DNA of 64,000 nucleotides from assembly GCA_949292025.1 (NCBI GenBank), contig CASEYC010000104.1:1-64000 (forward strand), in the 5' to 3' direction. The stretch's first letter is position 1. Every line of letters starts with the position of its first letter. Made by a program: the position numbers and the translations under genes. This document shows, piece after piece, positions 49,725-58,159 of this stretch. Under the pieces are notes generated by a model. That model had not been told where the DNA came from and searched no databases. It worked only from the letters and a program-made list of their open reading frames with translations. The DNA comes from an uncultured Bacteroides sp. GTDB taxonomy: Bacteria > Bacteroidota > Bacteroidia > Bacteroidales > Bacteroidaceae.

Positions 49725-50663
49725 ATGGCGGGGAGGAACTTGCAATACAGGGTGACGTCCGGGCGGTATACGCTGCCCGTGGCGTTGCTGTTGGCTGTGG
49801 CGTGCCGGCTGGCGGCTCAGCCGGGTGCGGCGGACGTGCTGTGGCTGTGGGCTGGTCTGCCAGTTCATGCCCTGACGGCCTGGGTGCTGATCGTGCTGAA
49901 CAATGCCTACGGCCTTGTCCGGCAACGGGCGTCGTTGCAGTCGGCGATCTACCTGCTGTTGGTGTCGCTCGGTTCGGACCTGTACGGGTTGCAGGCGGGG
50001 CACGTGGCGGGGTTGGCCGTGGCGGGTTCGTTGTTTTTCCTCTTCAGGGCCTACCGCAGTCCGTCAGCCCCGGCGGATTTGTTCTTGTCCATGGCCTGCC
50101 TTGGCGTAGGATGCCTTTTCGTGCCCCAGCTGGTGTTTTTCATGCCGGTGTGCTGGGTGGGGGCGTACAGCCTGCAGGCGTTGTCTGTACGCAGTTTCCT
50201 CGGGTCGCTGTTGGGGTGGATGTTCCCCTTCTGGTTCTTGCTGGGCCATGCCTGGTTCTATGGCGAGATGGAGCTGTTCACGGCGCCTTTCCTCAGGATG
50301 GGGCAGTTTGGTCCTCTTTGCCAAGGTGTGGGTGTGGGGCAATGGGCGGTGTTGGGCTATCTGGCGGCGTTGCTGCTGGTGGCAGGCGGCTATATGCTGG
50401 GCTACGGGCGGGACGAGAAGATTCGCACGCGCTGTTGCCTGCGGTTCATGGTGGGGGCGGGTGCCTGTTTCCTCGTGGCCATGGTGCTGCAACCGTCGCT
50501 TTATGCCGGCCTGATGCCCGCGTTGGCGGTGTGCGTCAGTGTCCCGGCGGGTCGCTTGTTCGTCCTGACGCGGAGCCGTGTGGCCAATGTGGTCTTCCAC
50601 GTCTTCCTGTGGGCGGGGCTGCTGGTTTTCTTGGGGAACCTGTACCTCAATTACCATTCTTGA
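49725..50663 (+). CDS. Polytopic membrane protein, DUF6427-like
   Basis: 312 residues with about eight to nine hydrophobic helices (e.g. YTLPVALLLAVACRLAA, VPQLVFFMPVCWVGAYSL, FLGSLLGWMFPFWFLLGHAW, VFHVFLWAGLLVFLGNLYL). No catalytic motif is seen. Bacteroidetes genomes often carry a family of this size and shape next to purD or divisome genes (DUF6427), but I assign this only loosely. Nine bases after purD. Confidence 0.7.
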   Translation: MAGRNLQYRVTSGRYTLPVALLLAVACRLAAQPGAADVLWLWAGLPVHALTAWVLIVLNNAYGLVRQRASLQSAIYLLLVSLGSDLYGLQAGHVAGLAVAGSLFFLFRAYRSPSAPADLFLSMACLGVGCLFVPQLVFFMPVCWVGAYSLQALSVRSFLGSLLGWMFPFWFLLGHAWFYGEMELFTAPFLRMGQFGPLCQGVGVGQWAVLGYLAALLLVAGGYMLGYGRDEKIRTRCCLRFMVGAGACFLVAMVLQPSLYAGLMPALAVCVSVPAGRLFVLTRSRVANVVFHVFLWAGLLVFLGNLYLNYHS

Positions 50664-50670
50664 GCCCGTT

Positions 50671-50710
50671 TTCAACCCTCAACTCTTAATGTTCAACTTT
50701 CAACTCTTAA
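50671..50710 (+). repeat. Two 19-bp direct repeats TTCAAC..TCAACTCTTAA
   Basis: Copies at 50671-50689 and 50692-50710 with two mismatches, 21-bp period, immediately before the DedA-ZnuA start. This CAACTCTTAA-type motif is a familiar spacer in Bacteroidetes intergenic regions. Confidence 0.75.
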
Positions 50711-50717
50711 CTACGCA

Positions 50718-51992
50718 ATGGAGTCCTTGATACAAATCTTGACCGATTGGGGCTATGCGGGCCTGTTCCTGTCCGCTCTGCTGGCGGGGAGCATTGTGCC
50801 TTTCAGCTCGGAGCTGGTGATGGCGGCCTTGGTGGCCATGGGGCTGAAGCCGTGGCTCTGCGTGCTGTCCGCCTCCCTGGGCAACACCCTGGGCGGGCTG
50901 ACCTGCTATTGGCTGGGTCGCCTGGGCCGCACGGACTGGATAGAGAAATACCTCGGAGTGAAGCCGGAGAAAGTGGAGAAGATGCAACGCTTCCTGCAAG
51001 GACGCGGCGCGCTGATGGCCTTCTTCACCTTCCTGCCGTTTGTGGGCGAGGCCATCGCGGTGGCCTTGGGCTTCATGCGCAGCAACTTGGCACTGACCAC
51101 CTTGTCCATGTTTGCGGGCAAGCTGGCGCGCTATGTCGTGATGTTGCTGGCCCTGATGGGCGTGTTGTCTTCTTGCACGCCGCCGAAAGCCGCGCCGGAC
51201 AAGCCCGTCGTCACGGTGAGCATCGAGCCGGTGCGCTACCTGGTGGAAGCTGTGGCGGGCGACCGTTTTCAAGTGTCCTGCTTGGTGCCCAAGGGAGCCA
51301 GTCCCGAGACTTACGACCCCACGCCCCGTCAGTTGACAGAGCTGTCCGGAAGCCGGGCGTGGCTGCGTACGGGCCACTTGGGCTTTGAACGGGCATGGAC
51401 GGAACGCTTGGAGGCCAATGCGCCGGATTTGGAGGCCGTTGACCTGTCCGAAGGCTTGGAGTTGATTCGCGACACCTTGGCAGCGGGGCACGGACATCAC
51501 CACGTGGACGGTGTGGAGCCGCATGTCTGGTGCTCGGCACGCAATGCCCGGCAGATGGCCCTGCACATTGCTCATGCCTTGACCCGGCTGGACAAGGCGG
51601 GCGAAGCATCGTACCGGCAGCGGTGCGACAGCCTGTGCCGCGTCATCGACCGGACGGATAGCCTGTGCCGCGCGCTCTTGGCCCGTCCCGGAGCGGACCG
51701 TGCCTTTATGATTTACCATCCGGCTTTGTCCTACTTCGCCCGCGACTACGGCCTCCGGCAGATTCCGGTGGAGGCAGGGGGCAAGGAACCTTCGCCGTCC
51801 TGGCTGAAAGAGCTGGTGGACACGTGCCGCAGGGAGCGGGTGCGTGTCATCTTCGTCCAGCCTGAGTTCGACCGCCGCCATGCCGAGCTGATTGCCGCCC
51901 AGACCGGCGCACGCGTGGTGGACATCAACCCCTTGGCTTATGATTGGCCGGAGGAGATGCTGCGGGTGGCGCGCGAATTGTCAAGAATTTAA
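50718..51992 (+). CDS. Fusion of a DedA/YqaA-type membrane protein to a ZnuA-like metal-binding protein
   Basis: 424 residues in one unbroken frame. Residues 1-140: YqaA/DedA-like membrane protein (ILTDWGYAGLFLSALLAGSIVPFSSELVM, split; then LGNTLGGLTCYWLGRLG and FFTFLPFVGEAIAVALGFM). At about 140-155 the frame passes through VVMLLALMGVLSSC, which is itself a perfect lipoprotein signal with lipobox LSSC. Residues 160-424: zinc/manganese ABC-transporter binding protein (PVVTVSIEPVRYLVEAVAGD, GHGHHHVDGVEPHVWCS His-rich loop, MIYHPALSYFARDYGL, VEAGGKEPS). Probably a deletion joined two adjacent genes; the ZnuA part could still be made from ATG 51142 (MLLALMGVLSSC). ZnuC follows 12 bases later. 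Confidence 0.85.
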   Translation: MESLIQILTDWGYAGLFLSALLAGSIVPFSSELVMAALVAMGLKPWLCVLSASLGNTLGGLTCYWLGRLGRTDWIEKYLGVKPEKVEKMQRFLQGRGALMAFFTFLPFVGEAIAVALGFMRSNLALTTLSMFAGKLARYVVMLLALMGVLSSCTPPKAAPDKPVVTVSIEPVRYLVEAVAGDRFQVSCLVPKGASPETYDPTPRQLTELSGSRAWLRTGHLGFERAWTERLEANAPDLEAVDLSEGLELIRDTLAAGHGHHHVDGVEPHVWCSARNARQMALHIAHALTRLDKAGEASYRQRCDSLCRVIDRTDSLCRALLARPGADRAFMIYHPALSYFARDYGLRQIPVEAGGKEPSPSWLKELVDTCRRERVRVIFVQPEFDRRHAELIAAQTGARVVDINPLAYDWPEEMLRVARELSRI

Positions 51993-52004
51993 CCTCCTGT
52001 TCCC

Positions 52005-52679
52005 ATGTCCATTCCATTGATAGAAATAAAGAACCTCCGCGTGGCCTATGAGGACCGGACGGTATTGCATGGTGTAAACCTGGCAGTGTATGACCGCGAC
52101 TTCCTGGCTCTTGTCGGTCCCAATGGTGGTGGTAAGACCACGTTAGTGCGCTGCATCCTGGGTCTGCTGAAGCCGACGGAAGGAACCATTGTCTGCCATT
52201 CGCAGCGGCAAGATGGCGGCCAAAAGCTGAGGATGGGCTATCTGCCCCAGTACAGCCGCATTGACCGGAAATTCCCCATCACGGTGGCGGAGGTGGTGCT
52301 GTCCGGTCTGGGCGGGTGCAAGCCCTTGACCGCCGCCTATACGGCTGCTGACCGAGCCCGTGCCCGCGACGTGATGGCCCGCATGGGTCTGGAGGGTTTG
52401 GACAAGCGCGCCATCGGTACCCTGAGCGGCGGGCAATTGCAACGCACCCTGTTGGGACGTGCCGTCATCTCAGATCCCGAAGTGCTGGTTCTCGACGAGC
52501 CGGACACGTATATGGACAGCTCTTCCGAAGCGCGCCTTTACGGGTTGCTGGAAGAGCTGCGCCGCACGTGTGCCGTCATCTTGGTGAGCCACGATGCGGA
52601 GGCAGTGCGGAGGTTGTCGGCGAGGGTGGCGGTGGTGGATGGAGGGTCAATCCAGGAATCTCCACTCGTCAAACCGTAG
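52005..52679 (+). CDS. Metal ABC transporter ATP-binding protein (ZnuC-like)
   Basis: 224 residues: Walker A GPNGGGKTT, Q-loop YLPQYSRIDRKFPITVAEVV, signature LSGGQLQRTLLGRAV, Walker B VLVLDEPD followed by TYMD, and the H-loop VSHD. Energises zinc or manganese import with the ZnuA-like domain upstream. No permease (ZnuB) gene follows: the next gene is on the opposite strand and overlaps the 3' end by 33 bp. The permease is either elsewhere or lost. Confidence 0.9.
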   Translation: MSIPLIEIKNLRVAYEDRTVLHGVNLAVYDRDFLALVGPNGGGKTTLVRCILGLLKPTEGTIVCHSQRQDGGQKLRMGYLPQYSRIDRKFPITVAEVVLSGLGGCKPLTAAYTAADRARARDVMARMGLEGLDKRAIGTLSGGQLQRTLLGRAVISDPEVLVLDEPDTYMDSSSEARLYGLLEELRRTCAVILVSHDAEAVRRLSARVAVVDGGSIQESPLVKP

Positions 52680-54155
52680 CCCTTCGCCTGTCAGCACGAA
52701 GCAGAGGTCGTGGCGGCCTGTGGGAATGGTGCTGACGGATGTGGAGTGTGTGTCCATGCTGTTGCCGTCGAAGGTGATGGTGGCCACGGGCATCCCTTCC
52801 GGACGGCCCACATAGACCCGGAGTGTGCCTCGGCCTGTCGCCCGTGCCTCGAACTGGCGGGGCGCATGTGAGAAGTAGACGCCGCGCACCAGCGTGGCCC
52901 CATCCTGTCCGGACGGGCGAGCGGAGATGGTCATGTTGCCCGGACGGTCGCCCGCGGGGAGGAAGCGTATGCCTGCTGTGGCTGCTGTGGTCTCGGCCTG
53001 CTGGCGGATGAATGGATTGACGGGCTTGATCTGAGGCACGCCCTCCAATGTAGCTTCCGCCATGCGGTAGGCGGGTGCTTGCTCGTCCACCTGCACCTTA
53101 TTGACGCAGAGGCTGCGGAATCCCCCTTTAGTGCCCTTGTATTGCTGGAGGCAGAGGTTGTGGTAGAAGAGGTACCAGTCGCCGCAATACTTGTGCAGGT
53201 GCGTGTGGTTGTTGCTGTGATCCATGCCGTAGTCACCCGGGTTCTTGAAGTAGTTGCCCCCGTAGACCCAGCTGGCGGAGTCCAGCGGTGTGTGGCTGGT
53301 CATGTAAGACATGCAGCAGCGCGTGGGCTTCTCCCGGTCCGTGAATTCCCATTCCTTGCGGTCCTTCCAATTGGTGTTGTAGGTGTAGACGTAGGTGCCG
53401 CCCACGTAGTTCAGTTCGTTGGCCTCGAAGTGGTAGGGCGCGTCTAGCTCAACGATGTCGCTGTCCAGGCTGATCATGTCGCGGCCCAAGCGGACAATGC
53501 GTGTGTTGCCCGGACGGCGGTCCGTCCCTTTGCTTTTGTTGGGGTCTCCGCCTCCGAAGGTCAGCCAGCCTGTGCCGTCGGGGTCAATCAGCACGCCCGG
53601 GTCAAAGGGTGCTTCGCAGTCGCCCAGGCCTTGGGTGTCGTGGCTGATGAGTGCCCGGCCCAGCGGGTCGGTCCACGGCCCTACGGGCGAGGTGGACGTC
53701 AGCACGCCGACGCCCGCACCGCTGTTGGAGTAGTAGAGGTAGAAGTGCGTCTTGCCATCCGCCTCGACGCGCGAGGTGATGGACGGCGCCCACGAAGCCA
53801 TTCCCCAAGGCGAGATGGATGCCACGTCAATGATGCCATGCCACGTCCAGTTGACCATGTCATCCGTGGAGAGCATGGCCAGGGAGTGGGTGTGCTCGTA
53901 GGTGTTTCGCCCTTGCAGGCCCACGCTATCCAGTTGCTGGCTGTCGTAGGTGCCGTAGACGTAGAGGCGGCCGTTGTATTCCACGGCGGTGGGGTCAGCC
54001 ACGAAGGCGAAGTCCACAAGGGGGTTGGCGTGGCCCGAGGCAAACTTGGGCGATTCTTTCAGGTTCAGTTCCGGACGACCCGAATCTTGTCCGGACAAGG
54101 TTCCGCTTGTACCGATGGCCAGTAACAAGGCGAGGGCGAGGGTTGTCTTTTGCAT
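52647..54155 (-). CDS. GH43-family glycoside hydrolase with C-terminal CBM6-like domain
   Basis: 502 residues: signal peptide (KTTLALALLLAIGTSGTLSG), a five-bladed propeller with the GH43 triad in view: base D in FAFVADPTAVEYNG, pKa modulator D in FDPGVLIDPDGTGW, and acid E in YHFEANELNY. Residues about 385-502 are a beta-sandwich resembling CBM6 (VRGVYFSHAPRQFEARATG, FDEWRFLD end). Substrates are arabinofuranosides or xylosides of plant polysaccharides. Last gene of the leftward PUL; its 3' end overlaps znuC by 33 bp convergently. Confidence 0.9.
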   Translation of the reverse strand: MQKTTLALALLLAIGTSGTLSGQDSGRPELNLKESPKFASGHANPLVDFAFVADPTAVEYNGRLYVYGTYDSQQLDSVGLQGRNTYEHTHSLAMLSTDDMVNWTWHGIIDVASISPWGMASWAPSITSRVEADGKTHFYLYYSNSGAGVGVLTSTSPVGPWTDPLGRALISHDTQGLGDCEAPFDPGVLIDPDGTGWLTFGGGDPNKSKGTDRRPGNTRIVRLGRDMISLDSDIVELDAPYHFEANELNYVGGTYVYTYNTNWKDRKEWEFTDREKPTRCCMSYMTSHTPLDSASWVYGGNYFKNPGDYGMDHSNNHTHLHKYCGDWYLFYHNLCLQQYKGTKGGFRSLCVNKVQVDEQAPAYRMAEATLEGVPQIKPVNPFIRQQAETTAATAGIRFLPAGDRPGNMTISARPSGQDGATLVRGVYFSHAPRQFEARATGRGTLRVYVGRPEGMPVATITFDGNSMDTHSTSVSTIPTGRHDLCFVLTGEGLRFDEWRFLD

Positions 54156-54170
54156 AAGTCTTGATGATGG

Positions 54171-54254
54171 TTAAGGGTTGATGATCTGGAAACCTTTGTA
54201 CGAATGCGGTTGCAGGTGCAGAGCGCGGTGGCCATCACGGGGATGCAGATTCGC
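54171..54254 (-). pseudogene. C-terminal remnant of a glycoside-hydrolase-like gene
   Basis: Directly after the GH9-C stop, the same frame reads on for 27 codons, ANLHPRDGHRALHLQPHS then YKGFQIINP, to a second stop at 54171-54173. The pattern DGHRxLxLxPHSYKxFxI is like the final strand of many glycoside hydrolases (PHSYK endings), not of GH9. It has no start codon. Interpreted as the tail of a deleted enzyme gene between GH9-C and GH43. Confidence 0.5.
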
Positions 54255-56783
54255 TTATTCATTTCCATTCAGTATTTTCTGTGCGTATAGTGTCATGTAG
54301 GTGAACCATGTGGCATGTCCGCCCAGGCAGTATTCGCCTTCTTGCCACAGGAAGGGGAAACGCAGCAGTTCAGGCAGGTCGGGGCGAATGAGGTTCGTGC
54401 CCGGCGACACGCCTCCGGGGATGTACGACCAGTCGGCCCGGTTGGCGCCATAGGCCTGCTTCATCGTCTCCGCGCCCACGCCCGTCACGAAGGACGATTG
54501 GTTGCGTCCCGGGTGCATGCCCAACAGGTATTGCATGGAGTCGAAGATGTACTGGGGAGGGAACAGGTCGGGCCAAGCGTCGTGCAGGTAGCAATAGTTG
54601 TAGCCCAAGTGCTGTGGTTCCCAGGAGCCGGACGAGCGGTTGCCCCGGTCGTGGGGTACGCCATAGGGCGTCCTAGAGGCCAGTTCGCTATACATGGCTT
54701 GCAGCTTGGGGAGCACTTTGCGCAGGGCCTTGCTGAACTTCGCGTCGCCCACTGCGCGGTCGAAGCGGCCGATGAACCAGCCTGTCTGCATGATGTGGTC
54801 GCAGATGTAGTCGCGGTGCTCCAGCACGAAGTCGCGGTAGGCATTTTCGTGGGTGGTCAGGTACAGTTCGACGGCGGCATGCAGCTTGGTGTCGGTCAGC
54901 CGGTCGTTGTCGCAGCGCGTGCGTTCGTACAACTGGCGGGCGATGTCCAAGCAGTCATCGGCCAAGGCGTTGTTATGCCCCCGCAACACGCGGGCAATGC
55001 CTGCCATCCAGGCGGCCACTTGCAATTCGCGTCCCGGGTTGTCCTCGGTGAAGACCCAGCGGTCGTCCGCATTGCCGCTGACGTTATCCGTATGCGTGCA
55101 GGCGTCTCCCAGGTGGACATACTGGCGCACGGTGGGACAGAGGATGCCGCGGTACAGGCGTCCCAAGGCTTTCCAGCCTGCCACGACAGTCAGTGCGCCG
55201 TTCTCCACTTGCTGCAGGAAGTCGTTCTTGCCGTCCGGCTGGTGGATTTCCACGATGCGGCGGTCGAAGTCGATGGCGGTTTCGTCCCAATAGGCGCCCA
55301 AGTTCTCGCAGGCCATGGCCAGGAGATAAGCCTCGCCCGCTTGCGACTCCACGCGCAGGTCATAGTCGCCCGCGTCGTGCCAGCCGCCGATGTCCAGTCC
55401 CGGCACCTTTTCGCCCGGTTGATACTTGCACAGTGTTGACGGACCTTGCGTGTACCCGTCAATGTGGTTGATGTCCGTCTGCGCCATGCGGGCGTCGTCG
55501 TGGTGGCAATCGCCGTGCCAGACGCGGTATTTGTCATTGACGCGGACATGACACATCTGCACGGGCAGGAAATACTCTATCTCCGCCTGCCATACGCCTT
55601 TGTCCCATACATCCTTCGCGATGCGGAAGACGGGCGACGCTGCTTCGCCGTACGTCACCTGATACAGCCCTTCTTCCCGGATGTCCGAGAAGTCGAATTG
55701 CAGGTAGTGATAGCGCAGGAAGTCACCCCAGTCTTTGGCTTCGGCTTGGCGGACCGTAGTGCGGCCTTCGGGCGTGATGCGATGGAGCACGGGTTGCAGG
55801 AACTCCGTGTCGCGGCGGTCCAACTCGATGACGGCCACCTTTTGCTGGTCGGGATGATAACCTACCTGCGAGGTCTGCACCACCGGATCGTAGTGCCATC
55901 CCTCCACGGCGTTGGGGCGGATAATCCACTCGGCGGCGTGTCCCGACGTGCCTGCCGGGAACTCCGTGCGCAGGACGAACCAGCCGTTGTTGTGGTTGAT
56001 GCGCCCGTCATACAGTTTCAGGTCGCCCGTGCGGCTTTCGATGGTGACCTTGCCCAAGGGGTCGTGCGGGTTCAGCACGAAGGTGCGTCCCGTGGCCAGC
56101 GGGGCGGAGGTGATGTCGTCCGCTATCATCGGGTTGTACGTCTTGCGGTCTCCCAGCAGTTGGTCCACGTCGGCCTTGCCTTGGGGATTGAAATGGCCGA
56201 TGTGCTCGGTGTTCGAGGTTTGGCGTTGCGTGGGTCCCAAAGGCTGGTGGGGGAAGAGTCCCGTCTGCCCGTCCATCATCCAAGGTTGTCCCAACAGGGT
56301 GGAGGGCACCAGCTCGAGGTTGAAGCCCAGCTTTCCCGCGAAGCGTTCCGGCACGGGACGGTCCAAGTCCACGCGGAGCACCAAGTGGTCATCCTCGCCC
56401 CGCACGCTGACGGTGTAGCCGAAGGCGAAGTCGGGATAGAGCATCGGGTTGAAGCCCGTCTGATGGCGGGCGGTGTCGGGATAGCTCAGGCTGACGTGTA
56501 TCTCGTTGGCGTCGCGGTCCACTACACGGCCGCGCAGTTTGGGCAGGCCCTGCCATTGGCCTTGCGAGATTTCAAAGCGCACGTCGCCCACGGCGGCGCG
56601 GCGGTTGCCGTGCGTGGCGATGGTGACGCCACCTTGGTGGCCCTCGGGATAGATGTCGTCGAAGACCATGACGTTGGCGCCTCCGTTTTCGAAGTAGCCG
56701 GATTCATTCAGTTTGAAGTCCTGGGCCGTCATGCCCAGGCTGCACAGCAACGAGGCTGTGGTACAGAGGAGAAGTCGTTTCAT
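54255..56783 (-). CDS. GH9-family glycoside hydrolase, paralogue of GH9-A (GH9-C)
   Basis: 842 residues, colinear with the 843-residue protein at 34090: signal peptide, DFKLNESGYFENGGANVMVF start, 200-residue N-terminal domain (VFDDIYPEGHQGGV), Ig-like domain (VVQTSQVGYHPDQQKVAVIE), barrel with WHDAGDYDLRVESQ, GMHPGRNQSSF and WQEGEYCLGGH. The likely proton donor E lies in EGEYCLGG as in GH9-A. Together with the PUL neighbours it probably attacks the backbone of a beta-1,4-glucan. It overlaps the epimerase gene by 4 bp. Confidence 0.88.
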   Translation of the reverse strand: MKRLLLCTTASLLCSLGMTAQDFKLNESGYFENGGANVMVFDDIYPEGHQGGVTIATHGNRRAAVGDVRFEISQGQWQGLPKLRGRVVDRDANEIHVSLSYPDTARHQTGFNPMLYPDFAFGYTVSVRGEDDHLVLRVDLDRPVPERFAGKLGFNLELVPSTLLGQPWMMDGQTGLFPHQPLGPTQRQTSNTEHIGHFNPQGKADVDQLLGDRKTYNPMIADDITSAPLATGRTFVLNPHDPLGKVTIESRTGDLKLYDGRINHNNGWFVLRTEFPAGTSGHAAEWIIRPNAVEGWHYDPVVQTSQVGYHPDQQKVAVIELDRRDTEFLQPVLHRITPEGRTTVRQAEAKDWGDFLRYHYLQFDFSDIREEGLYQVTYGEAASPVFRIAKDVWDKGVWQAEIEYFLPVQMCHVRVNDKYRVWHGDCHHDDARMAQTDINHIDGYTQGPSTLCKYQPGEKVPGLDIGGWHDAGDYDLRVESQAGEAYLLAMACENLGAYWDETAIDFDRRIVEIHQPDGKNDFLQQVENGALTVVAGWKALGRLYRGILCPTVRQYVHLGDACTHTDNVSGNADDRWVFTEDNPGRELQVAAWMAGIARVLRGHNNALADDCLDIARQLYERTRCDNDRLTDTKLHAAVELYLTTHENAYRDFVLEHRDYICDHIMQTGWFIGRFDRAVGDAKFSKALRKVLPKLQAMYSELASRTPYGVPHDRGNRSSGSWEPQHLGYNYCYLHDAWPDLFPPQYIFDSMQYLLGMHPGRNQSSFVTGVGAETMKQAYGANRADWSYIPGGVSPGTNLIRPDLPELLRFPFLWQEGEYCLGGHATWFTYMTLYAQKILNGNE

Positions 56784-58036
56784 AAGTGTTCAATTAGTTG
56801 TTGCATTTCCACCCCAAGCCGGGTCGTGTGGTACGGACACCGCCATAGGTTGGCTTTGGGTGCGTTGATGATGGGTACGCCGTTGTTGCAGTCGCTGAAC
56901 CACTCGCCGAATTCGCGGTCCTTCATTGTCCGCATGACGAAGTCCCAGATGCGCCGTGCCTCTTGCAGGAAGTGTTCGTCCCCGCTGATTTGCCAGGCGT
57001 TGACGCAGGCGATGAGCATCTCGTCCTGTCCCCACCAGGAGCATCGTGCCGCCTTGTGGTCGCCTGTGCGTTCGTAGCGCAGGTAGCCATCGGGCGTCAT
57101 GCCTTCGTCCAGGCAGGTGCGGGTCACGTCCACGGCGATGCGTCGGGCACGTTCTTGCAGTTGCGGGTCGTCCAGTGCCTCGGCGGCGCGGCACAGCAGC
57201 CAGCCTGCCTCCACATCGTGCCCGTAGGAGTCAATGTCCAACAGGTTGCGCCATGCGTTGTCAAAGTACTGGTTGAAGTGCTTCCGCCCGGGGTCGTAGA
57301 TGGTGTCCATGAAGAGGCGCGTGCAATATTCCAGCCTTTCCCGCAGTTTCGGGTCCGGGCGGCATTCGTAGAGCAGCGTGTAGGCTTCCAGCACATGCAG
57401 GTGGGCGTTCATCGTCTTGGGGGCATCCTTGTCATACTTGTCCAAGGGCTTCCAATCCACGGTGAAAGCCTCAATGTAGCCGTCGTGCTGCGGGTCGCGC
57501 CCATTCTCCTCCAAGGTACGGAAGAGGTCAAGAGCGGCCTCCAGGCTCTCCGTGTTCCCGGTGGCCAGGTAGTGTTCGGCCAGCCCGTAGATGCCGTAGG
57601 TCAAGGCGTAGGCATATTTCGTGCCGTTCACCACCGAGCCGTCCGGTGCCGTCAGCCAGAAGACTCCGCCGTGTTGCGGGTCAATGAAGGTGCTGATGAG
57701 CTCACGTTGGGCGCGGTCGGCCAGGCGCAGGCAGAGCGTGTCGCCCCAGGTGCGTGCCGCCGCCGAGAAGCTCCACAAGATGCGGGCATTGAGCACGCCG
57801 CTCCGCGGGGCGTCGGGTTGCGGGGTGCCGTCGCGCAGCAAGGTGCCGTAGAATCCGCCGTCGGGCGCGGGCGCGTAGTCCGTCCAAAAAGGCAGGACGG
57901 AGCCGCGCACCTCGCTGACGATGGCTTCGGCCAGGGCGGACGGGCCTTCTTCCGGACCGGTCCGGCGCCCTTGGCAGGCGCACAGGAGGACGGCGAGGAA
58001 AAAGAGCAGGGTCGGTTGTCGGTACGGTTTATTCAT
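56780..58036 (-). CDS. AGE/cellobiose 2-epimerase-family lipoprotein
   Basis: 418 residues from ATG 58036 (MNKPYRQPTLLFFLAVLLCAC). Alpha6/alpha6 barrel of N-acylglucosamine 2-epimerase type: DGGFYGTLLRDG, NARILWSFSAAAR, KTMNAHLHVLEAYTLLYE, YGHDVEAGWLLCRAAEAL and CSWWGQDEMLIACVNAW contain the expected His and Trp residues. Cellobiose 2-epimerases turn glucose at the reducing end of beta-1,4-oligosaccharides into mannose. Unusually it has a lipoprotein signal (lipobox LLCAC), so it acts outside the cytoplasm. It overlaps GH9-C by 4 bp (ATGA). Confidence 0.85.
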   Translation of the reverse strand: MNKPYRQPTLLFFLAVLLCACQGRRTGPEEGPSALAEAIVSEVRGSVLPFWTDYAPAPDGGFYGTLLRDGTPQPDAPRSGVLNARILWSFSAAARTWGDTLCLRLADRAQRELISTFIDPQHGGVFWLTAPDGSVVNGTKYAYALTYGIYGLAEHYLATGNTESLEAALDLFRTLEENGRDPQHDGYIEAFTVDWKPLDKYDKDAPKTMNAHLHVLEAYTLLYECRPDPKLRERLEYCTRLFMDTIYDPGRKHFNQYFDNAWRNLLDIDSYGHDVEAGWLLCRAAEALDDPQLQERARRIAVDVTRTCLDEGMTPDGYLRYERTGDHKAARCSWWGQDEMLIACVNAWQISGDEHFLQEARRIWDFVMRTMKDREFGEWFSDCNNGVPIINAPKANLWRCPYHTTRLGVEMQQLIEHL

Positions 58037-58159
58037 ATTGTATGGATATTTTGTTTGTGTTTGTGTCTCGTCCTGTCCGGGGAAGCGCGCATTCTTCCGC
58101 TTGTCACCCGTCAGGAATGCTATTTGTATCCTATTGAAAAACTGAGAGTTGCAAAGCCG

